Part shown: positions 1 through 11,739 of the stretch, one piece after another
How the letters are laid out: every line of letters starts with the position of its first letter
How positions within the stretch are numbered: the stretch's first letter is position 1
DNA from: Ascaphus truei
Taxonomy: Eukaryota > Chordata > Amphibia > Anura > Ascaphidae
DNA length: 64,000 nt
Direction of reading: 5' to 3'
Assembly (NCBI GenBank): GCA_036426205.1
Contig: CM071568.1
Coordinates: 223,560,966 to 223,624,965, forward strand
Notes under the pieces: model-generated
Databases searched by the model: none
The model's input: the letters and a program-made list of their open reading frames with translations, nothing else
What the model was told of the DNA's origin: nothing
Program-made: the position numbers and the translations under genes

Positions 1-985
1 AGGAAAAAAACATAGCACTATATTAAGGCCAATACGGTAATTCTATTAGCTGTTGTGTGCATCTTCAAGGACCTCACAAAGTAAGCCGTGCGACTTACTG
101 TATAATGATCTTTATTACTTTAAAGCATTAAAAAAAAAAAAAAAAAAAGTTCAGTGCACATGGGACTGCATCTTTAATAATTTCTTTGGACGTTTCATGC
201 AAGTCCACAAACAAACATGATTATAAGCTAAACTGTTAGAGAACAAGGATTTCAATTATGCTCAGAATTTCTGATTGGTCAAAATTGTGGGCATTATTCA
301 TTCTGTAATGGGCTGTACATTTTTGCACCTTGCCCAGTTTTAATATCCAACCAAACAGCTTTCCCTTGCCATGCAGGGAGTTAGAGCGGGGAGGGGAGAC
401 AGGGGAGGTGATTGGACAGGAGGCACCAGCCAGGCACTGACACCTCCCCTCCCTGCCTGCAGAGAGCTCCACACAGGAGACAGTGAGGAGAAAGGAGTTA
501 CTGCCTATGTGGACATAGAGCAGGGGGAGAGCTACAGTAAAGGCACAAAAGAAATTGTAGAATGTTTATAAAATTAATATAACTATACAAGTGTCTGTAT
601 TATTTATGAGAAAAAGCATACATTTAGCCTATAATAGTAATACTCCCCTCAGAACAGGGTATTATTGGCCAATAATGTCCAGTTCTTCTGGGATTATTAC
701 TTAAACAATGCATCTTATTGAAATACAGGGCAGATTGATGGGTTATCTAACTATTTTATTTTAAAGGGAAAAGAAAAATCTGAAGAATTGCTTGATTTGG
801 AGATGGACATAAAGAGCAAGGTATCCATCTTTGTTGATAAAACCAGAGTAGTAATGACACAATTGTCCTTAGTATAACACAGCAAACAGTGTACAGATAT
901 AGCATGTCCTTGTGGCCACGGAAAAAAAAAGGGCAGAAACCCGTGGCCCCTCTGTGGCCACATGGACAGCAAGTTTTGCGGCCCT
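1..985. other. OSBPL10 intron sequence, no gene seen
   Basis: This is AT-rich intronic DNA downstream (minus-strand sense) of exon C. It holds an A-run at about 130-148 and a GA-rich stretch at 370-500. Both strands carry only short open frames with no recognisable domain. I see no exon with paired splice sites and no mobile element I can name. Confidence 0.6.
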
Positions 986-989
986 GAAG

Positions 990-1445
990 GATGAACATGG
1001 TGGAGTTCCATGCTTTTGAAAGGGACTCCGCAGCAGTAATCCTTTGCTTGAATGAGAGAGACATACTGATACTCACCTTCCAGATGAGCTGCGCAGCTGT
1101 CTGCAGCCGTCTCTGCATTTCTACGTCAGGATCTGTGTCTCTGCTCGCTGAAGGCAAGCAGACCTGTATTTGGACAGTGGCTTTCCAGCCCCTTTCATGA
1201 TGTAGATGACCAAATATGGCCATATAGGCCCCACCACCCTCCTGATGTAGAGCCCCATTTTCTGGCACCTATATTAGATAATACAGGCCTGCTTACCTTC
1301 AGCGAGCGGGGACATGGATCCAGACGTAGAAATGCTGCGACGCCTGCGCAGCTAATCTGGAAGGCGAGTCTCGGTATTTCTCTCCCTGCAGGTGGCCCAA
1401 AAGGATTAACTCCGCAGTGTCCCATTCAGAAACATGGAATCCCGC
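990..1445. repeat. Imperfect inverted repeat with exon-like arms
   Basis: The arm at about 991-1173 matches the reverse complement of about 1280-1441, with a spacer of roughly 105 bp. The arms are recognisably homologous but diverged. Both contain the segment around 'GACGTAGAAATGC'. Read on the minus strand, the left arm has an open stretch ending in AAG followed by a good donor, GTGAGT. The whole may be a fold-back element that once captured an exon-like piece, or two copies of one repeat in opposite orientation. I recognise no protein family in it. Confidence 0.55.
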
Positions 1446-2525
1446 AGAGTTTATCCTCCTGGGCCAGTACTGTCCTCGGGGCGGTGAGAGCTGCAGCCGC
1501 ACCGGAGCTGTGAAAATCGCAGCACCGAGGTCAGTACGTCTAGCTGCATCTGTATGATACAATTTGGCTACAAAAAGCCTTGTTTAATTTGGGAGCATAA
1601 ATGGGAGATTGTTTTTTTTTTTTTTTTAAACAGATAATTGTATGGTTATGACTTTGGGACCAGATATTAAGCAGGCAACATAAAATCAATTGATAGACCC
1701 ATCTCTGTGTGCAGTCAATAAACCACTAAAGTAGTGCGTGCCACCAGCAATCTTCAAAGACTCAAACTGCAACAATAGCATAGTACAGACTTGCAGCCCG
1801 TCCACAGAGCAACAATAAGACTGTCACCATGTGGAAAGAAAGGTTAAGCACAAATTTTTCTTGTACGATTGTTGAATATGAGTTGCTATTTTAATTTATT
1901 TTATTAAAAGTTGTGTTTTATTGGTGGGCCACTTTAAGATCTGGCTAGAAAATTGATTCCAACTGAGACATTGGGTGATCTTTTGCTCCGCTGGATCATG
2001 GCTTTTTTTCTATCAAATGCTGCAATTTTGTATTGCCTTATTCACACATAGTGCATACTGTTCATACAGAGCACTTTATTTCCCTTAGAAATGAATGAGA
2101 ATGGTAAAAAAAAAAAAATTAAATCATCATACGCTACAGGTCACGGATAATTGGTAGACGTTGAGCTATTTCTGTAAAACAGTGGATTATAATTAATCTT
2201 GTTATGGAGTCAGAAAACAGGCAGATTGTGAAGATTAATAACTTTTTATCAGTTGTGTATACAAGGAAATGAATAGGACAGTTCTTGCCCTGTACACCGA
2301 GGCCATACAAACACAATGCAGCTAATGACTGGAAAACCAAGAGAGTGGATTATAAAACACTCAATATTTATATGGGCAATATTTACTAAGCGTTGCTTCT
2401 CCTTAACAACTTCTCTGCCCTTATGATGCACTAAGTACATCAGTACTGTTATAGCATGAGCCTACAGCTGCCTGACCTCGTCTTCAACATGGACAGCAAC
2501 ACATCAGCACCTGACACTACTTGGC
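1446..2525. other. Intron sequence, nothing recognised
   Basis: This is AT-rich DNA with a T-run at about 1613-1627 and an A-run at about 2107-2118. I found no coding signature and no repeat termini. Confidence 0.6.
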
Positions 2526-2528
2526 TAA

Positions 2529-2681
2529 TTAGATCGGGGTGGCCAACTCCAGTCCTCATGGGCCACCAATAGGTCAGGTTATAAGGATATCCCGGCATCA
2601 GCACAGGTGCCTCAGTCATGCTGACTTATAACCTGACGTATTGGTGGCCCTTGAGGACTGCAGTTGGCCACCCCTACTGTA
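2529..2681. mobile_element. Short hAT-type palindromic MITE
   Basis: The element is a near-perfect palindrome starting GGGGTGGCCAACTCCAG and ending with its complement, CAGTTGGCCACCCC. Its core contains the 'ggatatcccggcatcagcacagg' type segment common in amphibian and fish genomes. The sequence ATTAGAT(C/G) occurs just outside both ends, which fits the 8-bp target duplication expected of hAT transposons. It has no coding capacity. Members of the same superfamily lie at 7,021-7,187 and 23,605-23,722. Confidence 0.75.
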
Positions 2682-3144
2682 CATTAGATGAAGACTAAGA
2701 ACCCTAATCTATAATATTCGATGCGGACATTGTGTCCGAAATGCACATTAAAGTTTAGGCGATATAGAATTACCCCCTTAGTAATGTGTGCATGTAATAC
2801 ACCTTTTTAATATTATATTGGAGCCCCTATTCAGGTAAAATAAAGAACCTGTTTAGCCAGGATTGCTGCTTTAGCTTCTTCTGTGCTTGAGAAGTGTACA
2901 GCATAGTGTACATTGGCTTCTTCAGAACTCAACAGATCAGGCAATACAGAGTGACAGCAAACAGAGTGAGGTAAATCCACCGTCCAGTTTCCCCTGCCTC
3001 GTCTGACAAGTTTTCATATAAGAATTTGTTAACCTTGTTCCCAAGGAAATAGCATTATCTAATTACTCAGTTGCAGTTGAAAAGAGAGATAGCTGGTTAG
3101 AGAGAAAAAAAAACAAACAATGAAGCTAAATTCTCTTTGCATAC

Positions 3145-3282
3145 CTTGGTAAGGTCCATGCCAAGCTTTAGCTGTGAGATAAGGTGAAGGATTACACTGC
3201 GCTGATCATCCATGACGCCTAAATCTTCCTCCTCGTTATCTTCTATATCCGTCAGCTCATCTTCAGCATCCGGAGGACAAGC
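3145..3282 (-). CDS. osbpl10: OSBPL10 exon C (start of the ORD domain)
   Basis: This 138-bp exon (46 codons, phase 0/0) has an acceptor CAG at its high-coordinate end and a donor AAG|GTATGC at its low end. It encodes an acidic linker (many D and E residues) followed by [13 protein letters not shown]. In OSBP-related proteins this immediately precedes the VVLPTFIL start of the lipid-binding ORD domain, and the next exon should begin there, beyond base 1 of the window. The residues match ORP10 better than ORP11 or ORP9. ORP10 is known as a phosphatidylserine/PI4P exchanger at ER-Golgi and endosome contact sites and dimerises with ORP9. The exon is intact, with no stop or frameshift. It joins exon B in phase across an intron of about 42.6 kb. 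Confidence 0.93.
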
Positions 3283-4240
3283 CTGAAAAATAAAGCAAAA
3301 TCCAACATTGCTAGATTATTTCTCCAAAATTGTAGGGATTCTGTTTATTTATTTTGACTGCCTGTTATTTTTGTTGTCTCCTTTGTCTTACGTTTCCTCT
3401 GCTTTTTTACTCACTGCCCCAGTTCTCTAAAACTGCATTCCCATCAGTGTTTCTAAAGGATGCATATAGCAGATCATCATTTAAACATGGGGGGCATATG
3501 CCTCCCCCCCCCCCGTATTGGGTTGATTCTATATTTTGTAATTTCATACTACTTCTATGAAGCCCTAATATTATGTATCTCCCTTGTCGCTCTGTCCATT
3601 AATATGACGATTTTTTATTTAGTGATTTAGCACCATTTATATTTCATCCATATGGATCCTTGGGGTTTATTATCCTTTAGGTGGTTATTTTAATATTCTA
3701 ATTTCTTTCTAATTTAATATGTTTTATCTTTTAATTTTCATTATTATCTTTCAAAACAATTGTTTCTGGTACATCGTTTGTTCATCTATATTGACCATCA
3801 TTTACATTAGCAACATTTAGAACGTTACTAAAAAATTTTTTTTATATATATAATAAAATATTTTTTCTATATAATATATAGATTTTTTGTATTGATAATT
3901 ATATTTTTCAAGTTGGGTATGTTGGTTTTTGTTGCTTTTCTATTTGAGGTCAATATATATTTATATCCTCTTTAATGATAATAATTTGTTTTCTAATTGT
4001 CATTTGCAGTATATTTTGTACATGGTCTTCATTAGCAGCATTTAAGATTTATTTTATTCCAATTTTTATTATTATTTTATATGATCCCATTGCGACAGTT
4101 TTATCCATTCCATTTATAATTGTGTCCTTTGTTTTGCCAACATTTTGTATATTTGTGCCAGTTATTATCAATTATCTCCTTCGGGAGTCACTTTTACACC
4201 TTGATTCAATGAATAACCATGTGGTTTAGTTTGTTGTACA
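3283..4240. other. AT-rich intron flank
   Basis: This is very AT-rich sequence, including a C-run at about 3503-3513 and AT repeats around 3845-3890. Short hydrophobic open frames here (for example 3975-4229) are what T-rich sequence produces by chance. Part of the stretch may belong to the Penelope-type element that follows, but no boundary is visible. Confidence 0.5.
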
Positions 4241-5062
4241 CAAGATACGGGTTGCTGGGCAACCCGCTGGCTATAAATACACAGACTTTGTTACATCCAT
4301 TACAAGCCCTTTGAGAAAGTCGCCGTCTGGTGACGAAACGCGTCAGGGAACGTCAACGCGTCATCACGTCATTACGACTCCACGCATGCGCACAAGGAGG
4401 CCGCATTGAGCGCGAGTCAGTATTGCGGCCATTGAAGTGTTGGAGGCAATCTCTGGGACCTTAACAGATCAACCTTTCCAGTTGCGACATCTCCGGTTTC
4501 CTGGTAGCAGTTAAACAGCCCTGGGGGAGCCTCGATCTGTGGACTTCTGTTGCAGACAAGCCGGATGGTGGTGATATTATCACAAATTGCTCAAATTGTG
4601 TTTTTTATCTTGTGAGTGCATTTCTTCCCCCCCCCCTCCTCCCCTCCCTTCCTTTTTACAATTAAATTTACTATATCATGCTATGGGGCGTTTGCTCTCT
4701 CCTCTTTTTTTCTTTTAGATTTCCTTTGGATGTGGTTCATCCATTTTGAGAGCAGCCGGAGATCCCCATATCAGCACCAATTGTCTACTATTCATGGACT
4801 GGTCTAAAAGGACTGGTTGGACCTTATTCTTTTTCTTTCTTTTTTAAGCACATTTTTTTCACATCAGTGCACAGATTTTTATTGGGTTTTTGGTATTTAC
4901 TGTGTTGTATGTTTTCATAATACTAGTTTATTGCACAATATTTAAATTGTGGAATTTTCCATATACATTTATACATGGTATAATTTCCACATTATGCACT
5001 TTAGTCACTATTAGGGGTTTTTATTCACCAATACTCTGGCGCTACTTTATTTGCCTTATATA
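4241..5062 (+). mobile_element. Penelope-type non-coding terminal repeat
   Basis: The segment has a TATA-like CTATAAATA near 4271, a hammerhead-like motif 40 bp downstream (4309-4346), a GC-rich CpG-bearing stretch, and then a long T-rich tail ending near 'ggcgctactttat'. This order (promoter-like box, hammerhead motif, T-rich 3' part) recurs in the other copies in this window. It contains no open coding frame. I assign it to Penelope-like elements because the same motif lies next to Penelope coding remnants at 47.7 kb and 61.6 kb. The outer limits are approximate. Confidence 0.55.
4309..4346 (+). ncRNA. Hammerhead-like motif 1
   Basis: CTTTGAGAAA is followed by a stem GTCGCC / GGTGAC (six pairs with one G-U wobble, loop GTCT) and then GAAACGCGTC. 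The layout is that of a hammerhead core (CUGANGA, stem II, GAAA), but the first box is altered to TGAGAAA. It is therefore probably not catalytically competent as written. Confidence 0.5.
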
Positions 5063-5068
5063 TATATA

Positions 5069-5110
<42 letters not shown>
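5056..5110. repeat. (TA)n microsatellite
   Basis: An almost uninterrupted TA dinucleotide run of about 55 bp, broken once by a G near 5070. Confidence 0.95.
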
Positions 5111-5113
<3 letters not shown>

Positions 5114-5464
5114 CCGGATTCCCTGGTTTGGCTTTTACCTCCGCTGCAACTTGGGAGAAGGGAGGTTGCTGCGGAGTCAGGTGACTAGGCCTGGCCAATG
5201 GAGTGTTAGGATTACCTGCTGAGGCAGTGGTTACAGTTGGTGCTCTGAGGGATTGCTGTCAGTTGGAGCTGGGACACAGCTAGGGGAGGTTGTATAGGTG
5301 CAGGGGTCTGTGACCCTCTGCACTAGGCCAGAGATCCCCTAGGCCCCAACTCACCCTAGATTGTGGCTGCTTTAGGGAAGACCCCTTCAGTTAGGGATCC
5401 TGCTCTTTTAGTGATTAGCCATCTTAGGGCCACAGTGGTTTAATTTGAACTATTGCTGCTGCAG

Positions 5465-6396
5465 TGTAACGTACGTGCTCACCACAAGCCTGGACTGTAC
5501 CGCGGGGCTGAGGTGGGGATAGATATGCACCGACCTTAGACCACGAAGCCTGATCCGGGTTGCGAATTCCGTGGTAAAACAAAGCCAGGTCAGGACTGGA
5601 AAAGGCAGGATAATCCGTGGACAAGCCGGGGTCCGGATAGGAGAAGGCTGGGTAAACGATATCCATGCTGGGGTTCGGTAACAGGACGCTTGAGCGAAGG
5701 TGCTCCAACGTAGAAAGGAACAGGAACGGGGGATCCAGTGCTTCAGCACAAAACAGCACTCCCTAGCCGGGTACAGCTGTGAGTAGTGGAGGCCACTGGA
5801 AGCAGGAGATTGCAGCAGGTAACAGGAACAATGATGCAGGCCTCTGCAGGAGGGGTAGGGGATCCAGTGCATCAGCACAAACAGCACCCCCAAGCCGGGT
5901 ACAGCTGTGAGTAGTGGAAGCCACTGGAAGCCGGAGATTGCAGCAGGTAACAGGAACAACGATGCAGGCCTCTACAAGGAGAATATGCAGCAGGTAACAG
6001 GAACACCGATGCAGGCCTCTGCAGGACTGGAAGCAGGGAACAGGTACTGCAGACAGGACAAGAAACACTGAGGCTTCAGTGTAACCGCGGCCGCACGGCG
6101 GAGTCTGCCAGTAACTGAGAACAATGACAAGAAGGCCAGGAAGGCCAAACACAGGCTGTGGCAAACACAGTTACTAGAGAAAGTCTATGTTCAGCAACTT
6201 CCTGGTGGGCGGGGTAGGAGTTAAATAGAACAGACAGCCAACGAGACTGAGCTGCATAGGAGGCAGCAAGAAGCAGACTGCAGTTAATTGCAGAAGCAGG
6301 TGATTCTTGATTGCAGGATCAAGGGTATGTTTCCTAGAAGCTGCAAGGTTCTGTAAGGACAAGGTTTCAGCAAAACCCAGGAGCGGATTCCTTACA
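5465..6396 (-). mobile_element. Solo Ty3/Gypsy-type LTR, 932 bp
   Basis: On the minus strand the element starts TGTAAGGAATCC and ends TACGTTACA (TG...CA). It is flanked by perfect 5-bp target duplications TGCAG at 5460-5464 and 6397-6401. The last 60 bases resemble the end of the LTR at 50,489-51,257 (CCCCACCTCAGCCC..GGTGAGC). No internal gag or pol is present, so it is a solo LTR left by LTR-LTR recombination. Internal tandem units of about 130 bp lie at about 5760-6030. Confidence 0.85.
5760..6030. repeat. Tandem repeat inside the solo LTR
   Basis: Two units of about 130 bp and a partial third share GCCGGGTACAGCTGTGAGTA, GCAGCAGGTAACAGGAAC and GATGCAGGCCTCT. Gypsy LTRs elsewhere in this window (39.6 kb, 43.9 kb) also vary by internal tandem units. 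Confidence 0.8.
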
Positions 6397-7020
6397 TGCA
6401 GTCTGTGACCAGACTGCCAGAGAGGGAGCGACCATCATTGCGAAAAAGTCACTCCGGAGGGAGACATCCCATCCAGCGGAGGATATTGTTGGATTGGCGG
6501 ATTCCCTGCTTCTCGTTGTTAGCACGCCCGGGTGTGGACACAGCCGGCAGGTACCGTTCACCAACACCGGTATAATAAGGCGCTGATCACGCCTAGAGGG
6601 GTGGGCATCTTTTGGGGACACTTATTGGGTGAAGTGACCAAAGGACACCTCTGGTACTGTGGACACGGTGTGGGGATACATTGTGGTGGGACAACGCCCT
6701 GCGCGGCAAGGTATAGCAGTAACCTTTAGTATTGCTATTGCCTGTATGTGGTTTATAGCTATTGCTCACAGTAAATGTTATTATTGTTATTCTTATAATC
6801 TGTGGACTGTTAATAATAGTTCCTGCCCGGGGTTATCCCATCCAATTGGGATCCTGCGCAGGTGGAGGCGCTGCCACTCAGTATATTCGTCACCTCAGGC
6901 TCCCAGTAGCGGAGGCTCAGATCCCTGTGAGCCGACAGGTCCCGCCAGCACTAGTAGACCCTTCACACTAGAGGGAAAAAGGGCTACATATACATAGGAT
7001 ATTGTTATCTTCACTTACAG

Positions 7021-7187
7021 TAGGCCTGCACAACTCCAGGCCTCAATGGCCGCACACAGGCCAGGTCTTCAGGATATCCCTACTTCAGCACAGCTGGCTC
7101 AATTAGTGGCTCAGTATGACTGAACTAGGGATATCATGAAGACCTGGCCTGTATGCAGCCCTCGAGGACTGGAGTTGTGCAGGCCTG
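7021..7187. mobile_element. hAT-type palindromic MITE
   Basis: The terminal inverted repeats are TAGGCCTGCACAACTCCAG and its complement. The arms pair along almost the full 167 bp. The flanks ACTTACAG (7013-7020) and ATTTACAG (7188-7195) are an 8-bp target duplication with one mismatch, as expected for hAT insertion. It is non-coding. Confidence 0.8.
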
Positions 7188-7195
7188 ATTTACAG

Positions 7196-8935
7196 TGAGT
7201 TGCCATCATGTAGGGGTTTTTATCTGGTGTAAGAAGTTCTGCACCTAGATCCCATTAATCCCATTTTTAGAGAATATATTTGTACCAGGCAGGTAAATTA
7301 CCTTTGGGTGGCTAAGATATTTATCCCTGTTCTTTGTTCACCATGTTAGTATACAGGTTGGCTTTGAATGATTTGATCCTAAAGGGCTATACAGGTTTAC
7401 CTTGGGGCATTGACCAGGAGTAACCTCATGAGCATTACATGTTGAGGGCAAACTATCTGAATAACCCAAGCAAGCAAGATATGTAGCAACTAAGATTATC
7501 CACTATTACAGGGACTCTGCTTTTGCTTTATGCCAATAGGATTTCGATATACTGTACAGTATACTACTACCACTGATTTATTCCTTGAACATCAAGCTTT
7601 TTTATTAGGAAACCACTAAGTATTCATAAAATACGCAGAACTAATGTATGACTTAGTGGTCTATTCCCTATAGAAATTAGCATCTGTATGCAGTACAGTA
7701 CATTCATTTGTCAAGCTTTTTAGATCACTAAAGCTTGGAATCATTATACTGTGTCTATTAACCCTTAGGTATATTTTTGGTGCAGACACACTCTTATCCC
7801 TGTTTCTACTAATGGGATATTAGATTAGTATTCATTTAGTTACTATACCTAAGGAGACCGTGTACTACAGTTTGCCTGTACTCCATTATCAAAAAGGTTC
7901 TAACACCTACAGGGATGTTGAGGAATCCAACTCTGTGTCGTCATTTTTATACCACCTATATTTTAGAGGATTTATGTTAATAAATTAGTTTTTAATAATG
8001 TCATAACACATTTACTAGGAGGAATCAGAGTGCCCACAACTGGGTTTACCAGTCTTGTTATAGTTCTAAAAATGCAGATGCAAAATATAGACCTTCCAAG
8101 TCACACTGTCCCACCATGTACTAAAGTGTTTTCACCCACTTCTCCCGGTCTCCCGGAGGAGGGTAAAAAACACATCGGGAGAAAATAACAAGGGGGTTGT
8201 CGCACAGTGGGATTGTCCTTTCGGACGAGGGCGTAGTGTGATGACGCGAATCACGTTATCGCATCTGGATTGGATAAGGTGTGATGATGCAATTTGTGGG
8301 TGGGCGGGACATGATGCTATGCGTGTCATGGTGCTATGGGGACGGGGTGTTATGGCACAAATCACATCATCATGCCATGGGGGGGAGGTGGGGTGAGGGA
8401 AGGCATAATGATGAGCCGGGAGCTGCAAAATCACACCAGGGAATATGTATAAAGTTGGCAGTTTCGATAATGCACTGTTTCTGTGTACTGTATATCCCAT
8501 TAGCTAATAAGTCTTTGGGGCAAATATTTTCCTATTACTTCTGTTTACAGTGATAGGGGTAAATTCTAGGAGCTGCGAGTTTCTTTATAAGACCGAACGG
8601 TTTGACATGGTCATAAATCGTGGATTAAAACTAGCCCAAAATCCATATTCTGTATTACAAATCGTATAGTTTAAACCCCATCTATAAAAAGTGACAAACC
8701 GCAAGGAGTTCCAATGTAATAGTGTCTTCTTCAGTTGTGCGTATTATATCTATCTATAACCCCTCAAACCTCCCTCCAAATAACATAGGGAGAGACACTA
8801 GTGCTCAAAAATGAGCACATCTGAAGCACCCTGGGAGATATGCTAATGGTTATGCAAAGTATATTTAAATGAGTCACACCCCACACCTCCTAAAATATTT
8901 TAATAAGACCAATACGGACAAGAATAAAGGACCTT
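7196..8935. other. Intron sequence with a GC-richer repeat core
   Basis: The stretch 7196-8100 is ordinary AT-rich intron. The stretch 8135-8440 is GC- and CpG-richer (repeated GATGATGC, GTGATGACGCGAATCACG) and looks like a non-autonomous repeat, but I see no termini. No exon is apparent. Confidence 0.5.
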
Positions 8936-8961
8936 TGTGATAAAGGGGGTACCAGGGTCAG

Positions 8962-9035
8962 GTCCAACAGGATCAGAACCTACACCCTCTGCCATTCAGG
9001 GCAGTAGCTCTAGCATTGAGCTAAACCACATGCTC
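8962..9035 (-). repeat. tRNA-like sequence (tRNA pseudogene or SINE head)
   Basis: On the minus strand a pol III A box (TAGCTCAATGCTAGAGC, about 9005-9025) is followed by a B box GGTTCTGATCC (8970-8980) at tRNA spacing. The acceptor stem does not close well and there is no clean anticodon loop. It is therefore a degraded tRNA copy or SINE head rather than a working tRNA gene. Confidence 0.6.
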
Positions 9036-9480
9036 CTGCTCCTTCTACTCCTCTTCCATTTCAGAGTCTGGAGGGAACTCGCAATTCCCACCTCCCTGAT
9101 GTGTCGAGAAAACAAATGCGAGTTGTTTGAAGCGGTTTTGCCTTTTGCACTTTTCGGAGCTACTAGAATTCTGCTACACTAGTTTGGAAACCATTCTAAT
9201 TTGGTAATTCCACTCGAATTAGCAAACCCGCCACGAACCCCACACAGAGACCCAAAGCATTATACAGTGGGTAAATTCCAGGACAACCTAAAAAATTGTT
9301 GAGATGCCGGCACTAAGTGGGGCTATAGGGTCATGTTCACTAACCGGTGATAAGCTGTAAGGCATTTACAGATGTAGCAAAGGTTATTGCTCCAGCTGAC
9401 ACGTTATCAAGACAATACTGTGTGATATTCTATATTATCACTGCCATTGAATCCTATGGAATTATATATTCTAATATATA
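9036..9480. other. Intron sequence, nothing recognised
   Basis: Mixed-composition intron sequence without splice-bounded open frames or clear repeat termini. Confidence 0.5.
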
Positions 9481-10110
9481 GTAATACAATATATTGCATC
9501 AGTGGGAGCCAGGGCCCCCCACCGACAGGGGGGAGAGCCAGGCCAAGTGTCCCGGGCCCGGTGGCTGTGGGGGGCTTGGCCAGCCGCCGCAAGTTGGGCC
9601 CGGGCCAGAGGTCAGGCACAACTTTTGTCCAGCTGTCGGTCCTGTCGTTGACACCAGGACCTGGCTCTCCCCAGCTGCGGGCCTCCCTCACTGTCCCGCA
9701 CCGGGGAGCAATGTGGGAGAGGGAAGTCCGGTAGAGGCCCGCAGCAGCTGGGGAGATCCAGGGCACCAGAGGCCTGAGACCTGCACCAAGGCAATGTAAG
9801 GGTGTTTTTATGTATTTGGGGTGGGGGTTTTGTATGTGTTGGTGTTAGTGGTCAGGGTGAGAGGAGGGAATGAGTTTAGGAGGGGGATTGAGGGAGCGGG
9901 ATTGAGTGAGAGGGGGGAAATTGATGGAGGTGCAGAGAGAGAGCGGGTGCATAAGAGAGGGAGTGAGGAAGAGAGAGACGGGTAAGGAAGGGGAGAGTGA
10001 GGAAAAGGGGGGTAAAAGTGAGAGGGGGGAGAGAAATACACGGGGAGAGGGGTCGGCGGCCCAGTTTGGGCCCCGAGAAATCTGTTGGTGGCCCTGATGG
10101 GAGCTATATA
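9481..10110. repeat. GC-rich then GA-rich repeat block
   Basis: The stretch 9500-9790 is GC-rich with many GGGCCC runs. The stretch 9810-10060 is a purine-rich GAGAGGGG tract. Open frames here overlap on both strands with low-complexity composition, and I reject them as genes. A similar GGGCCCCC-type block lies at 24,043-24,645, so this is probably a dispersed repeat. Confidence 0.55.
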
Positions 10111-10240
10111 GTCTGCTACATCTGTATCTATAGCACCATTCAACACAAATTTGCCCAAAAAACAGGTGCTCACGCGAACAATCCAGCAGGCCACGCCTAC
10201 ACTCATGACATGCGATATTACTTAACAGGTTTCATGATTC

Positions 10241-10446
10241 TTTTTCTAAGGTCAGAGAAGTCTACAAAACTGGAAAGCAAATTCAATACAATGACAATAC
10301 ATCAAGGGCACAAAAACTCTGAACATTGCACACTGAATATAGTATCCAAACTATTAAACATCTTTAAAGCTCTCCCCATCACAATCCAATGCTGAAGGCA
10401 GAAGTATTATAAGCATTAATTTTATTTTATTTTTAAAGGAGTTTCA
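10241..10446 (+). repeat. Direct duplication, copy 1
   Basis: This segment is about 93% identical to 12,509-12,716 in the same orientation, 2.27 kb away. Shared landmarks are AAGGTCAGAGAAGTCT at the start and AAAGGAGTTTCAAC at the end. It is non-coding. Confidence 0.85.
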
Positions 10447-11239
10447 ACCACACTTATAAGATATACCCCCAAAACTAGTTGAAAAACGGACACTTTTGCC
10501 TTGTCTAACTACTCCTCTTTTACAAAGAAGCCTCCAATTGCTTCAGAATATAGAGACACAGAAGAGAGCACAATGATGTATATCTGAGTCTAATAGACAC
10601 ACTGGATGCAGATGGTTAGAGCTGTATAAAGAGCTTTCAAAGTATTTCTTTAGGATACAGCAGCTTTCATTCAGCTTCACAACACACTTGCAAAGAAATA
10701 GAGCACTGATGCATGTTTCCTAAAGCCTGGGTTTTTTGATACTCTGCTTCCTTCCACAGCACATGCATAGAACATTTCATTGTCTCCCAAATGCTTCTGT
10801 AGCCAGTATTGTGAGAATTTAACATGGGGTTTCCTGCCACAATGCATACGGGTCACACCTCTCGCACCTCAAGGTAAGGAAGACACACAGGACTTACAGT
10901 AGAATCGTCTACAGATGCCTTGTCTTTCATCCAGCTTGATATCATTTGACGTACAGAGCTGAAAGCCCTGCTGGTAAGGTGCACCTAGTTACTAGCAAAA
11001 AAAAAAAAAAAAGGCGGGTTCTCTGGAAGAATTATAAAATAAAAAGGCGGGTTATGTGTACTATAAATAAGCATTGGACCGGTCTCTTTTCCTCACTTCT
11101 TCCAGCATCTTATCTCTCCCTCCCTCCAGCGGAGTTGAGATGAATATGGAGATCCCATCAATAAAGCAGTCATATGCACAGGTTACACGTCTGGTCCGAC
11201 GACATCTGATCAGTGAGCTTATCATTGATAAAGTGATTC
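10447..11239. other. Intron sequence between duplications
   Basis: AT-rich sequence with an A-run at about 10,999-11,013. No coding or mobile feature is recognised. Confidence 0.55.
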
Positions 11240-11739
11240 TGCTGCTACCGCTAATGCTGCATGGAGGATTTCCTAGTGGGTGGCTGTGATTTTGTTCTTT
11301 TTTGGTTAACTCTTTTTAAAGCTTCCAAGGCACTCGCAGGTGGACAGGCACACATAAAAGATGCTGGTTTTCCCTCTGAATTATTGCAGGCATATAACCA
11401 ATGCAGCGAATCAATAATCAGAGCTATCCATGTTGCAGAGTTGCTCTGCTGGTTATCCACTATTGGCAATAAAGGGCATCTTGGTTAAATAAATGACATA
11501 TCAGTGTCACTGTGTGCTTAGATCTTATGTAAGAGCAAAACAAAGCTGTATGGTGCTCTAACATAGACCTGACCAATATAGGTTGTAACAATATAATAAA
11601 GGAATCAATCCATTCCCAGAGATATCCCACATAGATCTTATGTAGATATGTCATGACTTTAAATGAATATCTTTTTAGGACTATAATATTTATACACCAC
11701 GTCAAATACATATTAAATAATACACATTTTTGGTGTCCT
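11240..11739 (+). repeat. Tandem segmental duplication, unit 1 (500 bp)
   Basis: The unit begins CTGCTGCTACCGCTAATG and ends CACATTTTTGGTGTCC. It is immediately followed by unit 2, which is about 98% identical. The paired 72-75 codon open frames on both strands are by-products of the duplication, and I see no protein family in them. Unit 1 keeps an extra 113 bp (11,532-11,644) that unit 2 lacks. Confidence 0.9.

Larger units (their letters stand above)
5111..7012 (+). mobile_element. Degraded LTR-type element interrupted by a solo LTR
   Basis: The flanks 5111-5464 and 6397-7012 read as one continuous GC-richer repeat split by the insertion at 5465-6396. Part of the right flank (about 6838-6945, containing AGGTGGAGGCGCTGCC) is homologous to the reverse complement of about 62,030-62,150, so this is a dispersed family. 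It has LTR-like content (CpG-rich leader, no ORF), but I could not define its termini. Confidence 0.45.

Noticed and set aside
3975..4229. Hydrophobic 84-codon frame as a membrane protein
   Set aside because: T-rich repeat DNA yields Ile/Phe/Leu-rich frames; no start context or family.
8962..9035. Functional tRNA gene
   Set aside because: A and B boxes are present, but the acceptor stem and anticodon arm do not fold cleanly.
9407..10206. Several 60-130 codon frames in GC/GA-rich DNA
   Set aside because: Overlapping frames on both strands, compositional artefact, no splice context.
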